A stretch of DNA of 64,000 bases from Verrucomicrobium sp. (lineage in GTDB: Bacteria; Verrucomicrobiota; Verrucomicrobiia; Methylacidiphilales; GAS474). Both the position numbers and the translations under genes were made by a program. This document shows, in pieces, positions 27,298-36,039 of this stretch (position 1 is the stretch's first letter; each line of letters opens with the position of its first letter). Location: assembly GCA_028283855.1 (NCBI GenBank), contig JAPWJX010000003.1:1356500-1420499 (forward strand). The letters are read 5' to 3'. The notes below the pieces were generated by a model. The model did no database searches and was not told the origin of the DNA. It saw only the letters and a list, made by a program, of their open reading frames with translations.

Positions 27298-28068
27298 ATG
27301 CCCGAGAAACTCCCCATTACTGTTACGATGACGGCGCGCAACGCCGAGGCCACGCTGCGGCTTTCATTGGGAAGCGTCGCCGGCTGGGTCTCCGAAATCG
27401 TCGTCGTGATCAATGATTGCAGCGATGCGACGGCCGAGATCGCCCGCTCCCATGGCGCGCAGGTTTATGAGCTTCCGTTCGAAAACCTGCGGGATCAAAA
27501 AGGCAAGGCGATCGCCCTGGCTGCCCAGCCGTGGATTCTGCATCTCGACGCCGATGAGGCGGTTTCCCCGGAGCTGCGGGAGGAGATTTCCCGGTTTTTT
27601 TCCGGGGACATCCGGGTCGATGGCGTTTGGCTTCCGCGGCGGCTTCAGTTTTTGGGGCGCTGGATGCTCCACGGCGACGCATATCCGGATCGTGTTCTGC
27701 GCCTCTTCCGCAACGGGAAGGGGAGGGTCGCAGGCGTGCCCGAGCACGACCGCTTTGAAGTGGATGGGAAAACCGGCCGCTTTCGAAAGGATCTGCTTCA
27801 TTACTCGAACGACTCGCTATCGAGGCAAATTTCAAAGATTAACTTTTTTAGCGACGCCTTTCTTGAGCGCCAGAGGGCCCGGCATAAGAGGTTTTCCGCG
27901 GTGGAGGCCGTTTTCCGCGCGGCGTGGCGTTTTTTCCGGGCGTATCTTTTCCGGGGCGGGATCCTTGATGGATTTCCCGGCCTTTACTTGGCTTCTTTTT
28001 CCGCGTTCTCCACATTTGTCCGGTATGCCCGCCTGTATGAGGCTGAATTAAAGGACGACGGATCATGA
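27298..28068 (+). CDS. GT2 glycosyltransferase (WaaE/KdtX-like)
   Basis: A 256-residue GT2 protein with TVTMTARNAEATLRLSL at the N-terminus, SEIVVVINDCSDATAEIA as the nucleotide-binding segment, LHLDADEAVSPELREEI containing the DxD motif, and HDRFEVDGKTGRF later. This pattern resembles the WaaE/KdtX LPS-core beta-1,4-glucosyltransferase subgroup. A C-terminal aromatic-rich membrane-associated segment (about residues 205-240) is also usual for that subgroup. It is followed by a second GT2 with an ATGA overlap. Confidence 0.88.
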   Translation: MPEKLPITVTMTARNAEATLRLSLGSVAGWVSEIVVVINDCSDATAEIARSHGAQVYELPFENLRDQKGKAIALAAQPWILHLDADEAVSPELREEISRFFSGDIRVDGVWLPRRLQFLGRWMLHGDAYPDRVLRLFRNGKGRVAGVPEHDRFEVDGKTGRFRKDLLHYSNDSLSRQISKINFFSDAFLERQRARHKRFSAVEAVFRAAWRFFRAYLFRGGILDGFPGLYLASFSAFSTFVRYARLYEAELKDDGS

Positions 28069-28844
28069 AAATCAGCCTGGTCCTGACCACTTACGAGCAG
28101 CCCGTTTCCCTGGCCAAATGCCTGGACTCCATCGCGGCGCAGACGCGCCTGGCGGATGAGGTGGCGGTCGCCGATGACGGATCGGGGGAGGAAACGGCGC
28201 GCGTCATCGCTTCTTTTTCCGCCAAATACCCCTTCCCGGTCCATCATGTGCGGCAGGAGCGCGACGGTTACCGCAAGACGCGCATTTTCAACCAGGCTTT
28301 GGCCCGTACGCGCGGGGAGTACGTCATCTTTCTCGACGGAGACAGCGTTCCGCACCACCGGTTCGTTGAGGACCATGAGGCGCTGGCGGAGCCCGGTGTC
28401 TGGGTTCAGGGGCGGCGCGCCTTCGTGAAGGAGGAGTACGTGCCCCGGTTCACTCCCGATTTCGGCTGCGTGCTGGCGTACGCTTTATCCGGAAAAATGA
28501 CGGGCCTGGCGAAGGCTTTTCGCCTTCCCTTCCCGCGCGTGCGCCGGAACCGGGAGCTTCGCGGCATCCTTGGCTGCAATCTGGGCATTTGGCGGGCGGA
28601 CCTGGATGTGGTCAATGGCTATGACGAAACCTACACCGGCTTTGGGCGGGAGGATTCCGACTTGGGCGCCCGTCTTTTTCATTTGGGGCGGGATCGGAAG
28701 AATGTCCACGGCCGGGCGATTCTCTACCACATGAATCACCCCATCTATTCGCGGGAGGGGACGCCCGCCAACGACGCGCGCTTGGCGGAGACGCTCCGCA
28801 CGGGGCGCATCGCTTGCGAGCGGGGATTGCGGGATTGGCTGTAA
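28065..28844 (+). CDS. GT2 glycosyltransferase
   Basis: A 259-residue GT2 enzyme with SLVLTTYEQPVSLAKCLDS, EVAVADDGSGEETARVI, and VIFLDGDSVPHHRFVEDH containing the DxD motif. In the C-terminal half, NLGIWRADLDVVNGYDETY and GREDSDLGARLFHLG match the galactosyltransferase C-terminal domain seen in chondroitin-type and LPS GT2 enzymes. It overlaps the previous GT2 by 4 bases. Donor and acceptor are unknown. Confidence 0.9.
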   Translation: MKISLVLTTYEQPVSLAKCLDSIAAQTRLADEVAVADDGSGEETARVIASFSAKYPFPVHHVRQERDGYRKTRIFNQALARTRGEYVIFLDGDSVPHHRFVEDHEALAEPGVWVQGRRAFVKEEYVPRFTPDFGCVLAYALSGKMTGLAKAFRLPFPRVRRNRELRGILGCNLGIWRADLDVVNGYDETYTGFGREDSDLGARLFHLGRDRKNVHGRAILYHMNHPIYSREGTPANDARLAETLRTGRIACERGLRDWL

Positions 28845-28851
28845 GCCGGAT

Positions 28852-29943
28852 TTAAGCCAGCGCTTCCAGGAAAGCGCGGGCGTGGGGCGCCTCGGCAAAG
28901 CGGGTCCGGGCTTGCTCGCGCAGCGCTTCGACCTGCGGAGCCAGGGCGGCGGGATCGTTGAGGTAGGCGGCGATCCGGTCGGCCAGGGCGGCGGGGGCGC
29001 GTTCCGAGACGAAGGGGCCGACGGGGCCGAGGGTGTCGAGGGAGCCCGCCATCTCGTAGGCGAAGGCGGGACGCCCGGCCAAAAGGGTTTCCGTGATGGA
29101 GAGGGGGCACCCTTCCTGCGTGCTGGTGAGGAGGGAGAGGGTGCAGGCCTCGAAGAGGCTGCCGATGTCCGGCACGTGCCCGGCCAGGACGACGTATTCC
29201 TCCAAGCCCGCTTCCCGTATGGCCTGGCGCAGCGGCTTTTCATAGGCGGGCTCCAGTGCGCCGGCCAGGAGCAGGCCGCAATCGCCCAGGCCGCGCCGGT
29301 GGAGTTCCTTCAACACGCGGACGCAGGAGATTTGGTCCTTGCGGAAGCCCACGGCGCCCAGGCAGAGCAGCCAGCGGCGCGCGGGGCGCTCCGCCAGCAG
29401 GGCGGCGATCTGTTCCCGCCTGGCTCCCGGCGGCGGGGGAGGGGAGACGGCGTCGTGGACGACGCGCATCTTGGCGGCCAGTACGGCATCGGCGGCCAGC
29501 TCCTCCTGGAGGCGGAAGGAAATGGGGATAAGGCGGTCCGCCTCGTGCAGGCGGTAGCGGCGGGCCTTTTCCGGGGTGCTGTTGCCGTCCCGCAGGATGA
29601 CGGCGGACCGGCAGCCGAGCCGCCGCGCCAGGGCGACGGCGTGGGGGGCGCGCCAGAACTCGTTGCTCACCACCACGTCGATCCGCTCCCCCGCGTAGGC
29701 GCGGGCGATGCGGCGGACGGACCAGGCGAAGCGGGGCCGCTCCAGCCAGCGCCGCCATTCCGGCATGGGGAAGAGGGAGACGGGCAATCCCAGGGCGCGG
29801 AGCTTGTCCACCATCTCCCCGGGCGTGGCGGCGGCGGCCGCCATCCGGCAGGAGGCATGCCGCGCCAGCGCGGCGGCGGTGTGGACCAGGGCATTTTCCG
29901 CTCCGCCGCGGCCCCCCGCCTTGTGGAGGAAGAGGAGGTTCAA
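28852..29943 (-). CDS. GT4 glycosyltransferase
   Basis: A 363-residue GT-B enzyme. The N-terminal domain has LLFLHKAGGRGGAENAL, the Gly-rich start of the GT4 family. The C-terminal domain contains WLLCLGAVGFRKDQISCV, YVVLAGHVPDIGSLFEAC and TSTQEGCPLSITETLLAGRP, the EX7E-type donor site. It retains the C-terminal arrangement of family GT4 and probably adds a sugar to an LPS or exopolysaccharide intermediate. It is coupled to the upstream aminotransferase gene by a 4-base overlap and converges on the GT2 pair. Confidence 0.9.
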   Translation of the reverse strand: MNLLFLHKAGGRGGAENALVHTAAALARHASCRMAAAAATPGEMVDKLRALGLPVSLFPMPEWRRWLERPRFAWSVRRIARAYAGERIDVVVSNEFWRAPHAVALARRLGCRSAVILRDGNSTPEKARRYRLHEADRLIPISFRLQEELAADAVLAAKMRVVHDAVSPPPPPGARREQIAALLAERPARRWLLCLGAVGFRKDQISCVRVLKELHRRGLGDCGLLLAGALEPAYEKPLRQAIREAGLEEYVVLAGHVPDIGSLFEACTLSLLTSTQEGCPLSITETLLAGRPAFAYEMAGSLDTLGPVGPFVSERAPAALADRIAAYLNDPAALAPQVEALREQARTRFAEAPHARAFLEALA

Positions 29944-31019
29944 GCGAGGGCCGTCAGGCAGTCGTCGAGCTGCCCCAGGAGCGTGCCCATCGTTTCCGGC
30001 GTCTCGTCGCCCATATGGCTGATGCGGAAGGCCTTTCCTTTGAGCTTTCCGTAGCCGCCGTCGATCACGGCGCGGTGGCGCTCCTTGAGGAGGGCGATCC
30101 AGCGGGGGATGTCGATGTTGCGGTCGTTCCGCAGGCAGCTGAGGGAGACCGATTCGTAGCCCTTTTCCGGAAAGAGGGGGAAGCCCCGCTCCGCCGCCCA
30201 GGCGCGGACGAGTTCCGCGTTCTTGAGGTGCCGGGCAAAGCGCGCGTCGAGCCCCTCGGCGGCGATCTCCGCCAGCTTGCTCTGCAGGGCGTAGAAGTGG
30301 CCCAGGGAGGGCGTGCTGGGGGTCATCGAGCCTTCGTGGTTCTTTTGGAATTCGACGAAGTCGAAGTAGTAGCCCCGGTCCGGCACGGTGGCGGCCTTGG
30401 CCAGCGCCCGCTCGGAGACGGTGAAGAGGGTGGCTCCCGGCGGCAGGGCCAGGGCCTTTTGCGTCCCAGCCAGCATGACGTCGAAGCCGTAGGAATCGGC
30501 CTGGAAGGGGACGGCGCTGAGGGAGGAGACGCAGTCGACGATGAAGGAGACGTCGGGGAAGCGTTTGGCCACTTCCGCAAGTTCCAGGATCGGGCTCATC
30601 GTACCGGTGGAAGTCTCGTTATGGATGATGGTGACGGCGTCGAACTCGCCGGTCTTCAGCTTCGCCTCCACGGCCTCGCCTCGGATCGGGCTACCCCATT
30701 CCACCTGGAGGGCCTCGGCGGCCTTCCCGCAGCGCTGAGAGACGTCCAGCCACTTGTCGGAAAAGGCGCCGTTCATGCAGTTAAGGACCTTTTTCTTCAC
30801 CAGGTTCCGCAGGGCCCCCTCCATGACCCCCCAGGCGGAGGAGGTGCTCACGTAAACGGGGCGGGTGGTGCCAAAGAGGGACTGGAGCCCCGGCTGGACG
30901 GCGGCGTAGAGCTTCTGGAAGTCCCCGCTGCGGTGGCCGATGGCCGGGGAGGCGTAGGCCTCCCGCGTCTTGGCGGAGACCTCGATCGGGCCGGGGATGA
31001 AGAGTTTTACGTGTGACAT
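29940..31019 (-). CDS. Class V aminotransferase (serine-pyruvate / alanine-glyoxylate type)
   Basis: A 359-residue PLP enzyme with FIPGPIEVSAKTREAYASP at the N-terminus, as in alanine-glyoxylate and serine-pyruvate aminotransferases. HNETSTGTMSP and SFIVDCVSSLSAVPF hold the PLP-binding Asp, and the lysine in LAGTQKALALPPG forms the Schiff base. The ATG at 31019 was chosen for the conserved N-terminus; the frame is open far upstream. Such enzymes serve serine/glycine metabolism or photorespiration-type salvage. Its ATGA overlap with a GT4 gene could mean a role in making an amino donor for surface glycans, but that is inference. Confidence 0.88.
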   Translation of the reverse strand: MSHVKLFIPGPIEVSAKTREAYASPAIGHRSGDFQKLYAAVQPGLQSLFGTTRPVYVSTSSAWGVMEGALRNLVKKKVLNCMNGAFSDKWLDVSQRCGKAAEALQVEWGSPIRGEAVEAKLKTGEFDAVTIIHNETSTGTMSPILELAEVAKRFPDVSFIVDCVSSLSAVPFQADSYGFDVMLAGTQKALALPPGATLFTVSERALAKAATVPDRGYYFDFVEFQKNHEGSMTPSTPSLGHFYALQSKLAEIAAEGLDARFARHLKNAELVRAWAAERGFPLFPEKGYESVSLSCLRNDRNIDIPRWIALLKERHRAVIDGGYGKLKGKAFRISHMGDETPETMGTLLGQLDDCLTALA

Positions 31020-31052
31020 GGGGAGCCGAACCCTACTAATCTCCGCGCCCGA

Positions 31053-31799
31053 ATGCAATGGCTCCTCCCCGCTCTGGCTCTCCTTTTCACCCTTTCCGCC
31101 CGCGCGGAAACCGCCGGGCCGCTGCCTGACAGCGCGGCCGTGGTGGAGAAGGTGCTGGCGCGCGACGAGCTGCAGCAGGTGGACCTGGAGCGTTATCAAT
31201 ATCGCCAGCGGGTCCGCACGGAGAAGCTGGACTCCCGCGGGCAGGTGCGGAGCGCGTCGGAGCTGATCATGGTGGTCCGGCCCGGGCAGGACGGCGGCTT
31301 TTCCATCGTGGCGGACGGCAGCGGCGCGATCCTGGCCCCGGACGAGGCGGAGGACCGGAGCGACGAGGCCCGCGCCAGCGAGAAGCTCAAAGACACCTTT
31401 TCCCTGCGCCGCCTGGCGTCGCGCTTCGATATCCGCGTCGCCGGCCAGGAAGAGTGCCTGGGGAAACCCGCCTACGTCCTGACGTTCACTCCGAAGCCGG
31501 ACAAATCCTTCCTCCCCCGCAGCATGACGGAGCGGGTGCTGGGCCGCGTGGAAGGCCGCATGTGGGTGGCGCAGGACGACTACACGATCCTGCGGACGGA
31601 GGCCCGGCTGCCTAAGCCGGTGGACCTGGCGTGGTTCTTCGCCGTGATGAAGTCGTTCCAGTTCAGCTACGCGGCCGCGCCGATTCCGAGCGGGTGGGGG
31701 CCGGGTAGCTTCGCGCTGGAATACCGCGTGGACGCGGTGCCTTTCCAGCACATCCGCCAGCGCCAGCAGATTGCGATCGACGGCTACCGGCTGCGGTAG
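31053..31799 (+). CDS. Secreted protein of unknown function, LolA-like size and layout
   Basis: A 248-residue protein with a cleavable signal peptide (MQWLLPALALLFTLSARA). The mature protein alternates charged beta strands (YQYRQRVRTEKLD, SELIMVVRPGQDGG, RVEGRMWVAQDDYTILRTEA), which resembles the half-barrel of LolA/LolB or other lipoprotein-sorting-like domains; no diagnostic motif is visible. It diverges from the class V aminotransferase across 33 bases and ends 10 bases before the convergent adenylate kinase gene. Function unknown. Confidence 0.65.
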   Translation: MQWLLPALALLFTLSARAETAGPLPDSAAVVEKVLARDELQQVDLERYQYRQRVRTEKLDSRGQVRSASELIMVVRPGQDGGFSIVADGSGAILAPDEAEDRSDEARASEKLKDTFSLRRLASRFDIRVAGQEECLGKPAYVLTFTPKPDKSFLPRSMTERVLGRVEGRMWVAQDDYTILRTEARLPKPVDLAWFFAVMKSFQFSYAAAPIPSGWGPGSFALEYRVDAVPFQHIRQRQQIAIDGYRLR

Positions 31800-31809
31800 C
31801 CGGAAAAGC

Positions 31810-32433
31810 CTACTCGTCCTCGACGAGCTGCTCGGCGGGCTTGAGTCCGGCCAGGTCGGCCAGGATGTCTAGGAGGACCTTGTGGGGCCGCTGCGCGGCG
31901 TCGATCTCCACGATGACGTCCTTCCCGTAGTAGTCGAGGACCGGCTTCGTCTCATTGTCGTAGGCCTTCAGCCGGTGGCGGATGACTTCCTCGTTGGCGT
32001 CGTCAAAGCGGTTCTGCTTCAGCGCGCGGGCGCGCATGCGCTCGATGAGCTTGGCGCGCTCCGGGCAGCTGAGGTGGTAGATGCGGTGGACGTGGATGTG
32101 GCCGGAGAGCATCTCCGCCTGGGAGACGGTGCGCGGGATGCCGTCCAGGACCAGGAAGTCGCTCTCCGGGCGGAAGCGGCCCAGGTTGATGATCTTCTCC
32201 AGATGGTCGCTCCAGAGCTGGATCGTCAGGTCGTCCGGGACCAGGTCGCCGCGCTTGGAGTATTCGAGGAACGCCTTCCCCAGCTCCGAATCGAGGTCGA
32301 TGGAGCGGAACACGTCGCCGCTGGCGAAGTGGAAAAAGCCGGGGATGGTTCCCAGGATCTTCCCCTGGGTGCCCTTGCCGGAGCCGGGGGCGCCGAAGAG
32401 GAGAATCGTCTCGTATTGCACTCGACGGAGCAT
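31810..32433 (-). CDS. adk: Adenylate kinase-like nucleoside monophosphate kinase
   Basis: A 207-residue kinase with the P-loop GAPGSGKGT at residues 14-22, the NMP-binding segment HFASGDVFRS, FLVLDGIPRTVSQAE with the DGxPR motif, and RMRARALKQNRFDDANEEVIRHRL around the lid. The lid is of the short form. Adenylate kinase interconverts ATP, ADP and AMP. The IPR in place of FPR and the diverged lid leave open a related NMP kinase, but adenylate kinase is most likely. It diverges from the tolQ-like gene across 95 bases. Confidence 0.85.
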   Translation of the reverse strand: MLRRVQYETILLFGAPGSGKGTQGKILGTIPGFFHFASGDVFRSIDLDSELGKAFLEYSKRGDLVPDDLTIQLWSDHLEKIINLGRFRPESDFLVLDGIPRTVSQAEMLSGHIHVHRIYHLSCPERAKLIERMRARALKQNRFDDANEEVIRHRLKAYDNETKPVLDYYGKDVIVEIDAAQRPHKVLLDILADLAGLKPAEQLVEDE

Positions 32434-32528
32434 ACGGACGTAAGCCTGCGTGGCAAGACTCGCGTTTGTAATAAGCCTGCCTTCGGACTTGATACGGCTT
32501 CTTATAGTGGAATAGTTGCCAACTACTT

Positions 32529-33245
32529 ATGACCGCCCTTCTTCCCGTGCTGGCTCAGGCCGCGCCGCCCACCGACGCCATGGCGCCCCTGACCGGGCTC
32601 TCCCTGCTCAATCTCCTCAAATCGGGCGGGTGGGTGATGGTGCCGCTTTTCCTGGCGTCCATCGGCGTCGTCGCGCTGATCGGTTACTACTTCCTGACGC
32701 TCCGCCGCGGCGCCATCACCACGGACGAGCTGGAGCTGCAGGTTGACACCTTCTTTTCCAACGACGACCTGGCGGGCCTGGCCGCCTACTTGAAAGAGCG
32801 GCCGGAGGCCGTGGCGGAAGTCCTCTCCGTCGTCCTCGACTTCACCCTGCGCCGCAAGGACGCCGACGCGGAGGCGATCCACGCCATCGCCGAGGCGGAG
32901 GGCAACCGCCTGGCCGCCGCGCTCAACCAGCGCGTCACCTACCTCCTGGACCTGGGCGTCCTGGCGCCGCTCCTGGGCCTCTTCGGCACGGTCGTCGGCA
33001 TCCTGCGCTCCTTCGGCACCATCGCCACGCAGGCCCTGGCCCTGCGCACCATGATGCTGGCGGGCGGCGTCTCCCAGGCGCTCGTCGCCACGGCCTCCGG
33101 CCTCATCGTCGGCATCCTGGCCATGTTCTGCTTCTCTTGCTTCCGCGGCCGCGTGCAGACCCTCATCTCCCTCTTCGAGGTGACCGTCACCCAGCGCGTG
33201 CAGGAGATCATCCTGCTTAAGAAGCGCACCGCTCCCCGGGCATGA
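32529..33245 (+). CDS. TolQ/ExbB/MotA-type proton channel protein
   Basis: A 238-residue inner-membrane protein with three hydrophobic segments. The family-defining part is VTYLLDLGVLAPLLGLFGTVVGILRSF, then GGVSQALVATASGLIVGILAMF. These two helices line the proton path in ExbB and TolQ. An N-terminal helix (about residues 35-57) precedes a cytoplasmic stretch. It is coupled to the ExbD/TolR-like gene by a 4-base overlap, as expected for the channel pair. TATAGT at 32503-32508 in the leader resembles a -10 box, but no convincing -35 is seen. Confidence 0.92.
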   Translation: MTALLPVLAQAAPPTDAMAPLTGLSLLNLLKSGGWVMVPLFLASIGVVALIGYYFLTLRRGAITTDELELQVDTFFSNDDLAGLAAYLKERPEAVAEVLSVVLDFTLRRKDADAEAIHAIAEAEGNRLAAALNQRVTYLLDLGVLAPLLGLFGTVVGILRSFGTIATQALALRTMMLAGGVSQALVATASGLIVGILAMFCFSCFRGRVQTLISLFEVTVTQRVQEIILLKKRTAPRA

Positions 33246-33667
33246 ACTTCCGCCGCCGCATCGTCCCCCAGCAGATCGGGCTGCAGCTGGCGCCGATGAT
33301 CGACGTCATCCTTTTCCTGCTCTGCTTCTTCCTCCTCACCTGGAACCTGGCCCGCTACGAGGCCGACATCGAGGTGAAGATCCCCGTGGCCAAGCAGGGC
33401 CAGGAGCCGAAGCGCCTCCCGGGCGAGGTGATCGTGAACATTTCCAAGGACGGCACCGTGAACCTGAACCGCCGCGTGATCGGCAGCGACGAGCTGCGCC
33501 AGATCCTCACCGGCGTGGTGAAGGAATATCCCGACCAGGCCGTCATCATCCGCGCCGATGCGGACACGGATTACAAATACGTCGTCGGCGTCCTCGACGT
33601 CTGCCGGGAGGCCAACGCGTGGAACATCGCCTTCGCCACCCTGCGCCCGGAGTCTCCCGCGCCGTGA
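33242..33667 (+). CDS. TolR/ExbD-type protein
   Basis: A 141-residue protein with one N-terminal helix (IGLQLAPMIDVILFLLCFFLLT) carrying the critical Asp in PMIDVILFLL, which is protonated during channel work. The periplasmic domain has VIVNISKDGTVNLNRRVI and QAVIIRADADTDYKYVVGVLDVCREA, the ExbD/TolR core. It works with the preceding TolQ-like protein to convert proton motive force into motion across the envelope. Its stop overlaps the next start as GTGA. Confidence 0.93.
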   Translation: MNFRRRIVPQQIGLQLAPMIDVILFLLCFFLLTWNLARYEADIEVKIPVAKQGQEPKRLPGEVIVNISKDGTVNLNRRVIGSDELRQILTGVVKEYPDQAVIIRADADTDYKYVVGVLDVCREANAWNIAFATLRPESPAP

Positions 33668-36039
33668 CCCGGCGTCTGGCATCCCTGGCCGTCCTGTGGG
33701 CCGCCGCCGGGCTGGGCCTCGCGCGCGGGGAGGGGAAATTCGCCCCGCCCCCGGCCGACATCGGCTCCACGCCGCCCGTGCTGGAGATCCGCCCGCTGGC
33801 CGACGCGCAGCTGGCCCGCGCCGCTTCCCTTTACGAGCAGAAGAACTACGAGGCGGCGCTGCCCGCCTATGTCGCCGTGCTGCCCTCCCTGCGGGACGCG
33901 CGGCGGCAGGAGGCGCTCCTGCGCATCGGGGAGTGCTACCGCGTCCTGGGCCGCCAGGAGGAGGCCTTGGGCGTCTACAAAATGCTGGCCGAATCGAGCG
34001 CGGGCAGCCTCTTTGTCGCCGTCGCGGACTACCAGCGGGGCCGGATCCTCTACCAGCAGGGGAAGTGGGGCTCCGCCCTGGAGATGTTCCAGGCCGCCCA
34101 GGCGGCCAACCCTGACGCGGCCACGAAGGAGGCCGCCCGCTTCTTCACCGCCGCCTGCCAGGTGAAGATGGCCCAGGGGAAGGAGAAGGAGGGCGCGGCC
34201 GCGCTCCAGTCCTTTGCCGACGCCAAACCCGCCGGGCCCTACACCGCCGCCGCCGCGCAGATGCTGGCGGAGGCCGCGGAAAAGGCCGGGGACTGGGCCG
34301 CCGCGGCGAAGGACTGGCAGGCCGCCTACGCCGCCTCCCAGGAAAAGCCGATCCGCGCCCAGGCGTCGGCCCGCGCCGCGCTGGCCCTCCTGCGCCTGGA
34401 CCGCCCGGCGGAGGCGGAGAAGCTCTTCCTGGCTTCCCGCCAGGCGGACGAAGCGGGCGACTACGCCCGCATCTCCAACACCGGCCTCCTCGACCTCTAT
34501 TTCCGCCAGAAGCGCTACCAGGAGGTAGTCTCCTTCTTCGACGCCAACCGGGACAAGCTCCTCGACTCCGGCCGCGCCGCCGTCCTCCTGGAGGTGGCCC
34601 GCTCCCAGGCCGCGCTGAAGGACTGGCCCCGCGCGATCGAGTATTTCGACCTCTATCTGGGAGCGTTCAAGGACGCTCCGGACGCGCCCGCCGCCGCCTA
34701 CGAGCGGCTCCTAGCCCGCGCGCAGATCAGCCAGGACAACGTTGCCGGGGACACCGCCGCCTTCCTGGCCGCCTACCCGAAGGCGCCTCAGGTTTCGGGC
34801 GTCCTCTTCCTGCGCGCCCAGCAGTATTCGGCCAAGCAGCAGTTCGCCGAGGCCGCGCCGATCTGGGACCAGCTGGCACAGTCCCCGCCGGAGGGGCTGC
34901 CCGCCGCGGAGATCTACTTCGAGGCGCCGCGCGCCCACGCCGCGCTGAAGGAGTGGAAGGCCGCGGCGGACGGGTTCGCCCTCTTCATCCAGAAATTTTC
35001 GCAGCACGCCTCCGTCCAGGCGGCCTGGCAGGCCCGCGCGGTGGCGCTGCAAAACCTGCCGGACGCCGCCGGAGCCGCGCAGGCCTGGGCGGAAGTCCTC
35101 AAGCTGGCCGAGCCGAAGTCCCCCGACGCGCAGGAAGCGGCGGAGCAGCTGGCCGTCCTGGATGGGCGGCTCGACCGCCATGCCGCGTTCATCACCGACC
35201 TGGAGCGCATCCACCGCGATTTTCCCCAGAGCCGCCTTTGGCCCATGGCCACCTACACCCTGGGCGCGGAGGCCTTCTCCGGGCGCTATTACAAGGAGGC
35301 CGAGCCGCTCCTGCGCCAAGCCCGCACGGCCGACCCGAAGAACTGGAACACCGCCGCCCTCTACCGCCTCCTTTGGATCGCCTACCAGCAAAAGGACGCC
35401 GCCCGCGCCGCCGAGCTGGTGAAGGAATACGACGCCCTGGAAGATCCGAAGGCCAAGGAAGTCCGCGTCCCCGCCGAGGTCTATTACTGGCTGGGAACGG
35501 CCGCCGTGGCCGCCCACCGCGACGCGGAAGCGGCCTCCTGGTTTGCCCTGGTCACCACCCATCCTCAGGGCGGCGCCTATATTTCCCCCGCGTGGTGGGA
35601 GCTGGGCGAGGCGCAGCGCCGCCAAAAACTCTGGCCGCTGGCCGTGCAGAGCTACGACGCCTTCCGCGCCCGCGACGCGAAGAACGCCTCCAATCCGCAG
35701 GTGCTTCTGGCCCTGGCCGACGCCCAGACCGGCGCGGGCCTCTACTCCCTGGCTAAGGAACATCTGGATCAAGTCCTCCTGGCCCAGCCGGAAGGGAAGC
35801 TCAACGCCCAGGCCCGCTTCCTGACCGGGGAATGGCACTTCGCCCAGAAGCAATACGGGGAGGCGCTCAAGTCCTTCGCCACCTTAAGCCTCATCTACCG
35901 GGACAACGACATCACGCCGCGCGCCCTGGAACGCGCCGCGCAATCGGCGGAACTCTTCGGGGACAAGGCCCAGGCCGAGTCCCTGCGCAAGAAGCTCCAG
36001 GCCGACTATCCCGACTTTCAGCCGCAGGAGGGGCCATGA
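33664..36039 (+). CDS. Large secreted TPR protein of the Tol-like operon
   Basis: A 791-residue protein starting at GTG 33664, which overlaps the tolR-like stop and gives a signal peptide (RRLASLAVLWAAAGLGLARG); the frame upstream is only read-through. The rest is a chain of TPR units, for example EQKNYEAALPAYVAVLPSL, QEEALGVYKMLAESSAG and QKQYGEALKSFATLSLIY. It may take the place of the YbgF/CpoB TPR protein of Tol-Pal operons but is much longer. No TolB beta-propeller gene is present in the operon. Confidence 0.8.
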   Translation: MTRRLASLAVLWAAAGLGLARGEGKFAPPPADIGSTPPVLEIRPLADAQLARAASLYEQKNYEAALPAYVAVLPSLRDARRQEALLRIGECYRVLGRQEEALGVYKMLAESSAGSLFVAVADYQRGRILYQQGKWGSALEMFQAAQAANPDAATKEAARFFTAACQVKMAQGKEKEGAAALQSFADAKPAGPYTAAAAQMLAEAAEKAGDWAAAAKDWQAAYAASQEKPIRAQASARAALALLRLDRPAEAEKLFLASRQADEAGDYARISNTGLLDLYFRQKRYQEVVSFFDANRDKLLDSGRAAVLLEVARSQAALKDWPRAIEYFDLYLGAFKDAPDAPAAAYERLLARAQISQDNVAGDTAAFLAAYPKAPQVSGVLFLRAQQYSAKQQFAEAAPIWDQLAQSPPEGLPAAEIYFEAPRAHAALKEWKAAADGFALFIQKFSQHASVQAAWQARAVALQNLPDAAGAAQAWAEVLKLAEPKSPDAQEAAEQLAVLDGRLDRHAAFITDLERIHRDFPQSRLWPMATYTLGAEAFSGRYYKEAEPLLRQARTADPKNWNTAALYRLLWIAYQQKDAARAAELVKEYDALEDPKAKEVRVPAEVYYWLGTAAVAAHRDAEAASWFALVTTHPQGGAYISPAWWELGEAQRRQKLWPLAVQSYDAFRARDAKNASNPQVLLALADAQTGAGLYSLAKEHLDQVLLAQPEGKLNAQARFLTGEWHFAQKQYGEALKSFATLSLIYRDNDITPRALERAAQSAELFGDKAQAESLRKKLQADYPDFQPQEGP